From assembly GCF_026626335.1 (NCBI RefSeq), contig NZ_JAPNTZ010000008.1, positions 62,001 to 126,000 on the forward strand: DNA of 64,000 nt, read 5' to 3'. This DNA comes from Paractinoplanes pyxinae. GTDB taxonomy: Bacteria; Actinomycetota; Actinomycetes; Mycobacteriales; Micromonosporaceae. The first letter of the stretch is position 1, and each line of letters starts with the position of its first letter. The notes under the pieces are model-generated. The model searched no databases. It had not been told where the DNA came from and saw only the letters and a program-made list of their open reading frames with translations. The position numbers were made by a program, and so were the translations under genes. This document shows positions 7,422 through 15,648 of this stretch, piece after piece.

Positions 7422-9047
7422 GTGGAGCGAGTAGCGGGGGCTAAGGCGCGGGAAGCGCGGACCTTACTGTCGGCGGCACTGGCCAACGGGCCGCGGGAGC
7501 TGCTCGACTTTTTGTTGCCGCTGTGGGCCGGGGCGGCGCTCGGGGCCAGCGCCACTGAGGTGGGGGCACTCGTGGCGGCCGAGCTGGCCGTGTCGGTGGT
7601 GGCGCGGCCGGCGGCGGGCTGGCTGGCCGACATCCGGGATCGGCGGTGGGTGGCGGCGGCCGGGGCTCTGCTCTACGCGGCCTCCTGCCTGGGGTACGCG
7701 TTCGCGGGCGGGTTGGGCGTCGCCTTCGGCGCCGCGGCGATGGGCGGCGTGGGCGGGGCGTTGCTCTGGGTTTCCGTACGAGCCATGGCCGGCGAGAGGC
7801 TGGCCGACGACAGCGCCGTCTATCCGAAGCTGACCGCGGCCGAGGAGAACGGCGCGTGGATCGCCTTCGTGGCCGGGTTCGCGGTGCTGCAGGCGGCCGG
7901 CTACCGCTACGTCTTCCTGGCCTGCGCGGCGGCGTGCGTCGTCGCGGCCGGGGCCCTGCTGAGCGCGCCCGCCCGAGCCGTTCCGCCGGCGCCTCCTTTG
8001 CCCGGCAGCACCTTGCGACGCCTGCGGCCGATGCTGCTCGCCGTCGTCATCACCATGACGGCCGAGGCGGCGATCGGCCTGCTGCTCCTGCTCCATCTGC
8101 AGCGGCGCTTCGACCTGGAGATCGTCGAGATCGCGTACGTCTTCCTGCCCGGCGCGATCGCCATGGCCCTGCTGCCCACGTGGCTCCACCGCTTCGTGCT
8201 GCGCCACGGCCGCACGCGCGTGCTGGCCGCGGCGTCGGTGTCGTCCGCGGTCTTCGCGGCCGCCCTCGCGTGGGCGCCGCATCCCGCGGTGATCGCGGCA
8301 CTGTGGATCCTCAGCGGGGTGGCCTGGGCCGCCGTGATCCCCATCCAGCAGGCCGTGATCGCCGAAGCCTCGGGCGCCCAGGTCGGCCGGGGCATGGGCG
8401 CGTACGAGGCTGCGGTCCTTCTCGGCAGCCTGATCGGCTCCCTGGCGGCGGGCGCCCTCTACGACGCCGGGCCGTGGGCCCTGGCCTGCGCCCTGTCCGC
8501 CGCCGTCATCCTCTCCGGCGCCGTCCTGGTCCCCTGGTCCGTCCGCGCCGTCGGCGTGCCTGACTTCCCACCACCGCCGCCGCCCGCCGCCGCGCCCGCC
8601 CAGGAAGTCACCGCGCCGAACACCCAGCAAGCCGGCCCGGCACCCGCCCAGCAGACGGACTCACCGCTCGCGCAACAAACCGGCCCTGCGCCCGCCACAC
8701 AGGCCGACCCGCCGCCCCCGCAAGGAGCCGACTCCGCGTTCAACCCGGCTCCCGCGCCGGAAGGCGAGCCGGCGCCCGAAGCGGAGGCCGTGCGGGAACG
8801 TCGCCGCTCCCCGTACCGCAAGTTGGCCGAACACGCCGCGCTCTACACCGTGGCCCAGATCGTGCTGCTCATCCTGGCCGAGTCGTGGCTGCTCGAACTC
8901 GTACGCGGCAGCGCCGACGCCCTGAACGGCACCCGCGAGGGCGGCGCCTCGTTCCTGTACGGCGCCGGCCGCATCTGGACCTTCATTCTGATCATCGACG
9001 TCGTCTGGACCATCGTCACGGCACGCCGCGCCGCCAGGTCACGCTGA
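7422..9047 (+). CDS. MFS transporter with proline-rich linker and C-terminal two-helix extension
   Basis: 541 residues from GTG 7422. Residues 1 to about 375 are a 12-helix major facilitator protein; the loop G-W-L-A-D-I-R-D-R-R-W between helices 2 and 3 is the MFS signature. A 75-90 residue Pro/Ala/Gln linker with repeated Q-Q-T/A-G-P-A-P units follows, then two further membrane helices. The extension is unusual for MFS exporters. No substrate can be inferred. The 3' end overlaps the convergent EVE gene by 9 bp. Confidence 0.85.
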   Translation: MERVAGAKAREARTLLSAALANGPRELLDFLLPLWAGAALGASATEVGALVAAELAVSVVARPAAGWLADIRDRRWVAAAGALLYAASCLGYAFAGGLGVAFGAAAMGGVGGALLWVSVRAMAGERLADDSAVYPKLTAAEENGAWIAFVAGFAVLQAAGYRYVFLACAAACVVAAGALLSAPARAVPPAPPLPGSTLRRLRPMLLAVVITMTAEAAIGLLLLLHLQRRFDLEIVEIAYVFLPGAIAMALLPTWLHRFVLRHGRTRVLAAASVSSAVFAAALAWAPHPAVIAALWILSGVAWAAVIPIQQAVIAEASGAQVGRGMGAYEAAVLLGSLIGSLAAGALYDAGPWALACALSAAVILSGAVLVPWSVRAVGVPDFPPPPPPAAAPAQEVTAPNTQQAGPAPAQQTDSPLAQQTGPAPATQADPPPPQGADSAFNPAPAPEGEPAPEAEAVRERRRSPYRKLAEHAALYTVAQIVLLILAESWLLELVRGSADALNGTREGGASFLYGAGRIWTFILIIDVVWTIVTARRAARSR

Positions 9048-9497
9048 TTCGGGAAGAGGTTCCATCGCCGACAGAATGGTCGCGAAGTCGTCGCCGGGGA
9101 TGGTGAAAAGGCCACGACGAAACGGCAGGCCCCAGTGGGTCGGGTCGGCGATGAAGGACAGCCGCTCCGCGAGCGGCTTGGCCTCCGGCCGCCGCCGGCA
9201 AGCATGGAACCGCGCCGCCAGCCGCCACGGGCGAAAGTCCTCACTGACCCAAGCCTGATACGGCTCGTCGCCGGTGATGGTCGCCCAAGCCGTGAACTGC
9301 CGGACAGGCTCACCCCCGTGCAGGCTGGTGCGAGGCGAGTAGAAGATCATCTCGTCCCCCGGCTGCGGCCGGCCCAGACGTGTCCGCGCGCCGTGGTCCG
9401 CCTGCGTGAAGCCTCCCTTTGCGGCGGCTTCCACGTGGTCCAGGCTGACCGTGTTGATCCAGAACCGCTGCTCTCCGGCGGCCGGGCCCTTCGTCAT
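9039..9497 (-). CDS. EVE domain (PUA-like) protein
   Basis: 152 residues from ATG 9497. The opening F-W-I-N-T-V, the central G-D-E-M-I-F-Y-S-P and the closing segment rich in F/R are typical of the EVE/UPF0310 fold, a PUA-like domain that binds modified bases or nucleotides and often accompanies modification-dependent restriction. No nuclease or methyltransferase lies nearby, so it is a solitary EVE protein. An 18-bp perfect palindrome lies 26 bp upstream of the start. Confidence 0.85.
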   Translation of the reverse strand: MTKGPAAGEQRFWINTVSLDHVEAAAKGGFTQADHGARTRLGRPQPGDEMIFYSPRTSLHGGEPVRQFTAWATITGDEPYQAWVSEDFRPWRLAARFHACRRRPEAKPLAERLSFIADPTHWGLPFRRGLFTIPGDDFATILSAMEPLPESA

Positions 9498-9523
9498 GTG
9501 CGCTCCACGGTTGAGTCCAGTGC

Positions 9524-9541
9524 GTGTCAGTATACTGACAC
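9524..9541. promoter_or_regulatory. 18-bp perfect palindrome between divergent EVE and DUF1772 genes
   Basis: GTGTCAGTATACTGACAC is a perfect 9+9 inverted repeat and an island of AT pairs in GC-rich DNA. It contains a TATACT, a good -10 box, readable on both strands. It could be a regulator operator and a divergent promoter at once. No regulator gene is adjacent. Confidence 0.6.
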
Positions 9542-9615
9542 AAGCAAGCGTCTCGCGTATGAGCCGTGGACTCTCGACGATGGAAGCCGGCGCGGCCCGC
9601 CGGTTGACTTGAGGC

Positions 9616-10107
9616 ATGTTCGCACTGAGGGTGACCGCGCTGATCGCGGCAACTATGACGACCGGGCTGATGGCCGGTGTGTTCGGGCTCTACCAGCACA
9701 CCGTGATGGTCGGGCTCGGCCGCTCCGACGACCGTACGTTCGTCGGGGCCTTCCAGGCGCTCGACCGGGCCATCATCAACCCCTGGTTCATGCTCAGCTT
9801 CGTCGGCGCGCTGCTTCTCACGGCCATCTCGGCGTTCCTGAGCCCGGGCCGCCAGATCCTGCCCTGGGTGCTGGCCGCGCTCATCCTGTACGCGCTCGTC
9901 TTCGCCATCACCGTGGTCGTCAACGTGCCGATGAACGACGCCCTCAAGGCGGCCGGCGCCCCCGACCAGATCCCGGACCTGGCCGCCGTACGCCATGCTT
10001 TCAACGAAGCCCGCTGGACCGCCTGGAACCTGGTGCGCACGCTCGCCACCACCGCCGCCTTCGGCTGCCTCTGCTGGGCGCTCGTAGTGCGCGGCAAGCT
10101 CGGTTAA
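9616..10107 (+). CDS. DUF1772 membrane protein
   Basis: 163 residues with four membrane helices. It follows the DUF1772 pattern: an N-terminal helix with G-V-F-G-L-Y, a loop N-V-P-M-N-D-A-L between helices 3 and 4, and W-N-L-V-R-T before the last helix. Members of this family include anthrone-oxygenase-type proteins of polyketide clusters, but most actinobacterial members are uncharacterised. No polyketide genes lie here, so the role is open. It is probably a single gene. Confidence 0.85.
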   Translation: MFALRVTALIAATMTTGLMAGVFGLYQHTVMVGLGRSDDRTFVGAFQALDRAIINPWFMLSFVGALLLTAISAFLSPGRQILPWVLAALILYALVFAITVVVNVPMNDALKAAGAPDQIPDLAAVRHAFNEARWTAWNLVRTLATTAAFGCLCWALVVRGKLG

Positions 10108-10111
10108 GGCG

Positions 10112-11143
10112 TCACATCTTCTTCCGGCGACGCTCCGACGTCTCGTGCCAGAAGTACCAGTCCCGTCCGCTCCAGAAGAACGTTTCGTCAATCGACACGG
10201 GCTCGGTGCCCTCGGGCCACACCCCGCTGACCGAGATCGAGTCGATCGTGATTTCGGCTGTGCGGAGAGCCTCGCCGTTGCAGCCGATCAGCGCCGCAGT
10301 GCACCCCTCGACAGTCAACGTGCCGAACCCGCCGCTCAGGCGGGCCGTGGGCGGCCGGTCGTGTGCCTGCGCCGCATCGAAGATGGCCTCGGACGACATG
10401 GAGCTCGCCGCGTGCGCAACGGCCTCGTCCAACCCGCGCAGACAAACGAGATCGCCCGGGGTAGCCAGCAGGCGGGCCAACGCCCGCACGAGCCCGGGGC
10501 GACCAGGAATGAGTTCCGCGATCGAGGCGGTCGCGGTGTCCTCACGCTTCTTGTCGTGAATCACCACTCTCGCTCTGTCCCCCACCGACGCGCGTTCACA
10601 GTCGTAGACATTCACGTTCATGTGCTCGGCGGATCCCGTGGAAACGATCTCGCGCGTACGGCGCGTTTCCAGGCTCGCGAACACCAACGCTTGGAAGACG
10701 CCGTTCAGAACCAGGCTGTCGGGATCGTCGACGAGGCGCCGAAGAATGTAACTCGCTACGAACCCGATACTTTCCCGCAGTTGCCCGGCGTCGAAAGCGA
10801 CCGTATCGATCTGACGCACCAAGCGGTGTTCGAGCTTGCCGTCGTCGCTCACCACCACACAGAAACTGTCCCGGACCTCGACTCGGTCGATCACGCCGAA
10901 CAGGCTGACGGCCGGGACATCGATGGAGTCGGCCAGGACGGTCACCTCGATCGGCTCCCACTTCTCGAACTCGCTCGAGGGCACCGCGGGCCGCACTGGC
11001 GAGACGATATCGGTGATCTCGCAGCGCACCGGGTGAACTTCCAACGGCAGCATCGAGGGGGATTTAGGGATGACGTCGGCCTCGGAGTAATGCACGGAGT
11101 ATTGGTCGCCGTACTCGGGCGAGGAACGATTGATCTCACGCAT
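10112..11143 (-). CDS. Hypothetical protein of unusual base composition
   Basis: 343 residues, soluble, with no recognisable domain. It is visibly lower in GC than its neighbours (codons such as GAT, AAT and GAA are frequent), which suggests acquisition from elsewhere. Features seen are an N-terminal region rich in Pro/Val, a middle part with alternating charged beta segments, a Cys-poor sequence and a basic C-terminus (S-E-R-R-R-K-K-M). It stands alone between DUF1772 and a two-component system. No function is proposed. Confidence 0.7.
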   Translation of the reverse strand: MREINRSSPEYGDQYSVHYSEADVIPKSPSMLPLEVHPVRCEITDIVSPVRPAVPSSEFEKWEPIEVTVLADSIDVPAVSLFGVIDRVEVRDSFCVVVSDDGKLEHRLVRQIDTVAFDAGQLRESIGFVASYILRRLVDDPDSLVLNGVFQALVFASLETRRTREIVSTGSAEHMNVNVYDCERASVGDRARVVIHDKKREDTATASIAELIPGRPGLVRALARLLATPGDLVCLRGLDEAVAHAASSMSSEAIFDAAQAHDRPPTARLSGGFGTLTVEGCTAALIGCNGEALRTAEITIDSISVSGVWPEGTEPVSIDETFFWSGRDWYFWHETSERRRKKM

Positions 11144-11214
11144 GACTTCAGGGTGTCAGCGAAGCCTTGCGCATCGCCACATTTCGATCACCCGATGGTC
11201 TCGGGCTCGAGAAC

Positions 11215-11841
11215 TCAGATGCCGGCGTCGCGGGCTCGGGCTATGGCCTCGGCCCGCGACGCCACGTGCAGCTTGCTGAAGACGTTGCTGACGTAATTTC
11301 GTACGGTCTTGGCGCTCAGGCTCAGCTCGCCCGCGATGACGTCGTTCGTCAGGCCTCGGGACATCAGCTGCAGCACGTTGCGTTCGCTGGAGGTCAGGCC
11401 CGGGAACGGTTCGGCGGGTGGGCGGCCGGCGAAGAACGCCACGATCCGCGACGCGATGGCCGCGCTGAAGATGGCCTCGCCGTGGCCGACGGCCAGGATC
11501 GCGCGGGTCATCTCCTCGTCGTCGGTGTCCTTCAGGACGTAGCCGCGCGCGCCCGCCCGCAGCGCCGCGAAGACGGAGTCGTCGTCCTCGAACATGGTCA
11601 CCACGAGGATGTGTGGTCCGTCCGGCAGTGCGGCCAGCCGCCGGATCGCCGTCAGGCCGTCGCCGCCGGGCATGTGCAGGTCCATCAGCACGAGCTGCGG
11701 CTTCAGCGACAGCGCCAGCTCGACAGCGGCCTTGCCGTCGGTGGCCTCACCGGCCAGCGAGACACCGGGCATCGAGCCCAGCAGAGCCCGCAATCCCTTG
11801 CGGAACAACGGATGGTCGTCGGCCACCAGCACCGTGATCAT
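11215..11841 (-). CDS. NarL/FixJ-family response regulator
   Basis: 208 residues. A receiver domain (1-120) has D9/H10 at the start, phospho-acceptor D54 in V-L-M-D-L-H-M-P, and the K of V-L-K-D. A LuxR-type helix-turn-helix (about 145-205) contains L-T-S-S-E-R-N-V-L and T-V-R-N-Y-V-S-N-V. It is the DNA-binding output of the kinase encoded just upstream; start and stop overlap by 4 bp (ATGA), so the two are translationally coupled. Targets are unknown. Confidence 0.93.
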   Translation of the reverse strand: MITVLVADDHPLFRKGLRALLGSMPGVSLAGEATDGKAAVELALSLKPQLVLMDLHMPGGDGLTAIRRLAALPDGPHILVVTMFEDDDSVFAALRAGARGYVLKDTDDEEMTRAILAVGHGEAIFSAAIASRIVAFFAGRPPAEPFPGLTSSERNVLQLMSRGLTNDVIAGELSLSAKTVRNYVSNVFSKLHVASRAEAIARARDAGI

Positions 11842-13004
11842 GAGCTCCCCCAGGCGAAGCTGACGGCGACGCGCGTACCCCCGCCGGGCGCCTCGCCGAT
11901 GGCCAGCGTTCCACCCAGTTCGCTGCTGCGCTCGCGCATCGACCGGTGGCCCACCCCGGCCAGGTAGTCGTCCGGCAGCCCGCGCCCGTCGTCGGTGACA
12001 GTCAGCGTCACCCCGTCCGCAACCACCGCCAACTCGACCGCACAAGTGGCCGCACCCGAATGCCGCGAAGCGTTGTGCAGCGCCTCCGCGGCGATCCGGT
12101 ACAGCGCCACCTCCACCGCCGCCGGCAACTCCGGCATCGGCGACGGCGCGGACACCGTACGCGCAAGCCCGTCGCCCGACCGCAAGTTGCGCAGCGCATC
12201 GACCAGTCCGAACTCGTCGAGCATCGGCGGCCGCAGCTCGTAGACCAGGCGCCGGATGTCCGCCGTGGCCTGGCGAACATCCGCGCGCAACTCTTCCGCC
12301 AGCTCCGCCGCTGCCTCCGGTGAGTCCTGGACCGTACGCTGCAAGACCCCCAGCCGCAGCCCGAGCGACGCCAGCGTCGGACCCAGCCCGTCGTGCAGAT
12401 CGCGCCGGATCCGCAGCCGCTCCTCCTCGCGCGCCGCCACCAGCTGCTCCCGGGAGCGGGCCGCGTACAACGTCATCGCGACCTGCCGTCCCAGATCCTC
12501 GAGCAGCCTCATGTCGGCCGCCGACAGCCTGTCCCGCCGGCGCCGCGCGCTCACTCGCAGCGTCCCGAGCCGCTGCTCCTGATAGCTGAGCGCGATCTCC
12601 ACCATCGAGGCGCCCTCGGGCACTTTCCCGTACGAGGTCACGACCCGACCGTCCGACTCGATCTCCACGTACGGCAGGGCCATCGTCCCGGCCAGGGCGG
12701 CCGCCACCGAGGGGAGCAGCTGCCGCGACACGTGACCGGCCACCTCGTACGCGTTGTCCCGCTGCCCGTAGGCGAGCTGGTGCACGCCCCGGTCGAGCCA
12801 GGCCGACACCGGCGCCCACGTGACGGCGACGACGGCGAACGCGACGGCGTGCGACCACCACGGAATCTCGTCGAGCGACCCGATCGGCCGGTGCGGGAAG
12901 GTGGCGATCACCGCGACCAGCCCCGCCACCACCACCGCGTACCAGAGAAGCAGGAAGGGGAACAGGAGCTGGTAGAGACGGCGATTGGCCGTGTCAGACC
13001 GCAC
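11838..13004 (-). CDS. Sensor histidine kinase, NarL-type (HisKA_3)
   Basis: 388 residues. Two N-terminal membrane helices (about 12-34 and 48-70), a poorly conserved cytoplasmic sensor region (about 85-185), then a dimerisation/phosphoacceptor helix with R-R-D-L-H-D-G-L-G-P-T (His204). An HATPase domain follows with N-A-S-R-H-S and D-D-G-R-G-L. It phosphorylates the response regulator at 11215-11841. It overlaps the small membrane gene upstream by 11 bp, so three genes form one operon. The extracytoplasmic loop is very short, so sensing may happen in the membrane. Confidence 0.92.
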   Translation of the reverse strand: MRSDTANRRLYQLLFPFLLLWYAVVVAGLVAVIATFPHRPIGSLDEIPWWSHAVAFAVVAVTWAPVSAWLDRGVHQLAYGQRDNAYEVAGHVSRQLLPSVAAALAGTMALPYVEIESDGRVVTSYGKVPEGASMVEIALSYQEQRLGTLRVSARRRRDRLSAADMRLLEDLGRQVAMTLYAARSREQLVAAREEERLRIRRDLHDGLGPTLASLGLRLGVLQRTVQDSPEAAAELAEELRADVRQATADIRRLVYELRPPMLDEFGLVDALRNLRSGDGLARTVSAPSPMPELPAAVEVALYRIAAEALHNASRHSGAATCAVELAVVADGVTLTVTDDGRGLPDDYLAGVGHRSMRERSSELGGTLAIGEAPGGGTRVAVSFAWGSS

Positions 13005-13374
13005 TGACGACCCTTTCCCGCCACAGGCAGAACGAGATGACCACGATGTGGTGCACGAGCATGAGCGAGGCGAACACCATTTCGGCGCCGGTGCGGTCGA
13101 ACAGCAGCGAGCTGACCGCCTGCACGATCCAGAACGCGTTCACCGCGATGAGCAGCACCGCGCCCCACTTCTGCAAGCGCCAGGCGCCGTACGCGGCCAC
13201 GAGCGCCAGCACGTCCGAGGTGAAGCTGCCGAGCACCAGACCGAACGGCGCTTCGCTCTCGCGCGCGCCGAGCACCAGGTTGGGCAGGTCGAACAGCGTG
13301 ATGCCGATGATCGCCACCAGCACCGACAGGGCGGCCGCGATCCGCAGCGCGGTCGAGCGGGTCATGCGTCCCAT
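12994..13374 (-). CDS. Small four-helix membrane protein of the kinase operon
   Basis: 126 residues with four predicted membrane helices and little else. ATG 13374 is preceded by a good ribosome site (GGAGG, 7-nt spacing). Its end overlaps the kinase gene by 11 bp, so it is first in a three-gene operon with the sensor kinase and regulator. It may be an accessory membrane partner of the kinase; that is inferred from position only. Confidence 0.75.
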   Translation of the reverse strand: MGRMTRSTALRIAAALSVLVAIIGITLFDLPNLVLGARESEAPFGLVLGSFTSDVLALVAAYGAWRLQKWGAVLLIAVNAFWIVQAVSSLLFDRTGAEMVFASLMLVHHIVVISFCLWRERVVSAV

Positions 13375-13436
13375 GAGAAGCCCTCCGATTCGAAGTTGTC
13401 GAGGGCCTTCAAGCTAGGAATGCGCCGTCCCACCGG

Positions 13437-14849
13437 TCACGATGCGCGTGTCCCCACTTCCTGGGACAGCTTGTGGGTCAGTTCGAGCACGACGTCGGCG
13501 AACACGTCGATGTCGGCTTCGGTGGTACGCCAGTTGACGATCGCCGGGCGCAGGGCGACCTTGCCGTCGTACACCGTGGTGCCGGCGTAGACGCGCCCGT
13601 CGGCCAGCAAGGCGGCTCCCAGCCTCCGGTTGAAGTCGTCGAGGTCGGCCACGCCGGTCGGGACCGCTCGGAAACAGACGATGCAGAGCTGCACGTCGGC
13701 CAGCCGCTCCAGCTCGGGCGCGGCGTCGACCCGGGCCGCCAGCTGCTGGGCCAGATCGAGGTGGCGCTCGACCATGTCGCGATGACCCCTTTTCCCGTAC
13801 GCGGCCAGCGTGGCAAAGATGGGCAGGGAACGCGCGCGGCGGGACGACTCCGGCCCGTACAACGCGTACCCGCCGGCCGGATCGCCCGGCCCGGGCAGGT
13901 AGGCGGCGCCCGGCATGCCGAAGGCCGCGCCCAGCCTCGCCTGATCCTTGACGAAGGCGAAGCCGCTCTCGTACGGCACGTTGAGCCACTTGTGAGCGTC
14001 GGCCGCGATCGAGTCGGCCCGGTCGACGCCGGCCACCAGATGACTCGTACGCGGGGAAAGCCTTGCGAACAAGCCGAAAGCGCCGTCGACGTGTAGCCAG
14101 CAGCCGAACTCCCTCGCCAGATCGGCCAGCTCGCCCACCGGGTCGAAGTCGCCCGCATTGACCTCACCCGCGTTGGCGATGATCACGGCCGGCGCGCCCT
14201 TGAGCGAGTCCAGGTGCCGCCGCATGACGCCGAGGTCGACCCGCCCGACGCCGTCCCGCGCGCACACGGTCACCGAGTTGCGCCCGTGCCCCAGCATCTG
14301 CAATGCCTTGCGGGCGCTCGCGTGCACGTAACCCGACGACAGCACCGGCATCCGCGGCAGCTCGGCCAGCCCGTCCTCGGCCGTGTCCACCCCGTGCTGG
14401 AACCCCCACCAGTGCGTGGCGCACCCCAGCGAGGTGAAGTTGGCGAACGTCGCGCTCCCAACCAGCGCCCCGCCCCACGAGGCCGGCAGCCCGAACAGCT
14501 CCTTCAGCCACCCGAGGGCGACCGCCTCCACCTCGTGCGCGAACGGCGACGAGATCTTCGAGAACGCGTTCTGGTCGAGCAGGGCGGCCGTCCAGTCCGC
14601 CGCGAGCGCGGCCGGCGTCACTCCCCCGGTCACGAAGTGAAAGAACCGCGGCCCGGCCGAAGCCGTCCCGGCCGCCGTCCCCACCCGCAGTAGCCGCTCG
14701 ACGACCTCGGCCGCGTCACCCGATTCGGGCAGCGGCCCACCGAGCTCGGCCAGAAGCGACAACGCCTGCGAGTCCTGCACGGGCCGCGAGGCCAGCGACG
14801 CGAGATAGGGGCCGGCGGCCGCGTGCACCTGGCCCAGAAGATCCGACAT
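13437..14849 (-). CDS. PLP-dependent group II amino-acid decarboxylase
   Basis: 470 residues, the usual length for the aromatic-L-amino-acid/glutamate/diaminobutyrate decarboxylase family. The pyridoxal-phosphate lysine lies in A-D-A-H-K-W-L-N (K287), preceded by the H-V-D-G-A-F segment that stacks on the cofactor. F-F-H-F-V-T-G-G near residue 70 and F-T-S-L-G near 145 are typical of the large domain. The substrate cannot be assigned; the Trp/His pattern favours an aromatic or branched substrate over glutamate. It appears monocistronic. Confidence 0.88.
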   Translation of the reverse strand: MSDLLGQVHAAAGPYLASLASRPVQDSQALSLLAELGGPLPESGDAAEVVERLLRVGTAAGTASAGPRFFHFVTGGVTPAALAADWTAALLDQNAFSKISSPFAHEVEAVALGWLKELFGLPASWGGALVGSATFANFTSLGCATHWWGFQHGVDTAEDGLAELPRMPVLSSGYVHASARKALQMLGHGRNSVTVCARDGVGRVDLGVMRRHLDSLKGAPAVIIANAGEVNAGDFDPVGELADLAREFGCWLHVDGAFGLFARLSPRTSHLVAGVDRADSIAADAHKWLNVPYESGFAFVKDQARLGAAFGMPGAAYLPGPGDPAGGYALYGPESSRRARSLPIFATLAAYGKRGHRDMVERHLDLAQQLAARVDAAPELERLADVQLCIVCFRAVPTGVADLDDFNRRLGAALLADGRVYAGTTVYDGKVALRPAIVNWRTTEADIDVFADVVLELTHKLSQEVGTRAS

Positions 14850-14869
14850 GCCCGCAGCCTACGGCCCGA

Positions 14870-15088
14870 TCAGGCCGGATGGCCGTCGTCGCCGGTGCGG
14901 TCGGCCTGAGTCGAGAACTTCGAGACGAAGACGTCCAGCTTGCTGTCGACGTCCACGGCGCACTTGTACCGGCCCGCGGGCGCGTCCACCCGCAGGTTGA
15001 CGTGGAACCAGCGACCCTGGTCGTCGGGCTGGTCGCGGAAGTGCCGTTGCAGCACCCCGGCCAGCACGCCGTACCGCTCGAACGGCAT
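14870..15088 (-). pseudogene. Truncated DUF2278-family protein
   Basis: 72 codons from ATG 15088. The opening M-P-F-E-R-Y-G-V-L-A-G and the following H-V-N-L-R-V ... Y-K-C-A-V-D-V are the N-terminal part of DUF2278 proteins, which are normally around 200 residues. It stops after K-L-D-V-F-V-S-K-F and a short hydrophilic tail, just before the decarboxylase start. A deletion presumably removed the rest. It might still encode a small stable domain, but I treat it as a relic. Confidence 0.55.
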
Positions 15089-15205
15089 GCGGCCAGTCAA
15101 CCAGCCTTTGCCACCGCCCGGCTGTCGGCATGGCGACGGTGACGACTGATCGATTGACACCGCCGGGCCCGAGGAACACGCTCCCGATCAGGAGAGGAGA
15201 ACCCG

Positions 15206-15508
15206 ATGGCCATCCCGCAGATCCAGGTCAAGTCGAACGTCCGTGAGCTCCGCAAGAACGACGACCCCGTTCCGGACGACGAAGTACGAGCCGTGCAGTT
15301 CATGCTCGCCTTCGTGAGCGGTGGCTATTCACCGTTCGACCGCGCCCTGCGCCCGGCGGACGGGGTGGACGGCCGCTTCGGCCCCAAGACCGACGAACGG
15401 GTCCGCCGCTTCCAGACGAAAGAAAAGCTGGAAGTCGACGGCATCGTCGGCGAGGAAACGTGGACGGCCCTGCTGGAGCGGTGGAACAACTTCCAGACCG
15501 TCGGCTGA
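15206..15508 (+). CDS. Peptidoglycan-binding domain protein (PG_binding_1)
   Basis: 100 residues made of a single peptidoglycan-binding three-helix domain: V-R-A-V-Q-F-M-L near the start, D-G-R-F-G-P-K-T in the middle and V-D-G-I-V-G-E-E-T-W near the end. There is no signal peptide or catalytic domain, which is odd for a cell-wall binder; it may act inside, be exported otherwise, or be part of a former larger protein. A clear ribosome site (GGAGAGGAG) precedes ATG 15206. Confidence 0.85.
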   Translation: MAIPQIQVKSNVRELRKNDDPVPDDEVRAVQFMLAFVSGGYSPFDRALRPADGVDGRFGPKTDERVRRFQTKEKLEVDGIVGEETWTALLERWNNFQTVG

Positions 15509-15648
15509 CGCTGGTGCACCGTGAGCGAGATCCGGCCGTTCCGCATCTAGGACGGGCCGACCGACGTCCGCCGCCTTGACTGTGCCCTGAGGGCGCAGGA
15601 TCACATGGGTCCGACCGCGGAGACCGGACCTGGTGACGGAGGCTGGAC

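Noticed and set aside
11215..12861. A single 548-codon frame spanning kinase and response regulator
   Set aside because: Its upper half is a shadow of the kinase in another frame; the true regulator begins at ATG 11841 and the kinase occupies the overlapping frame.
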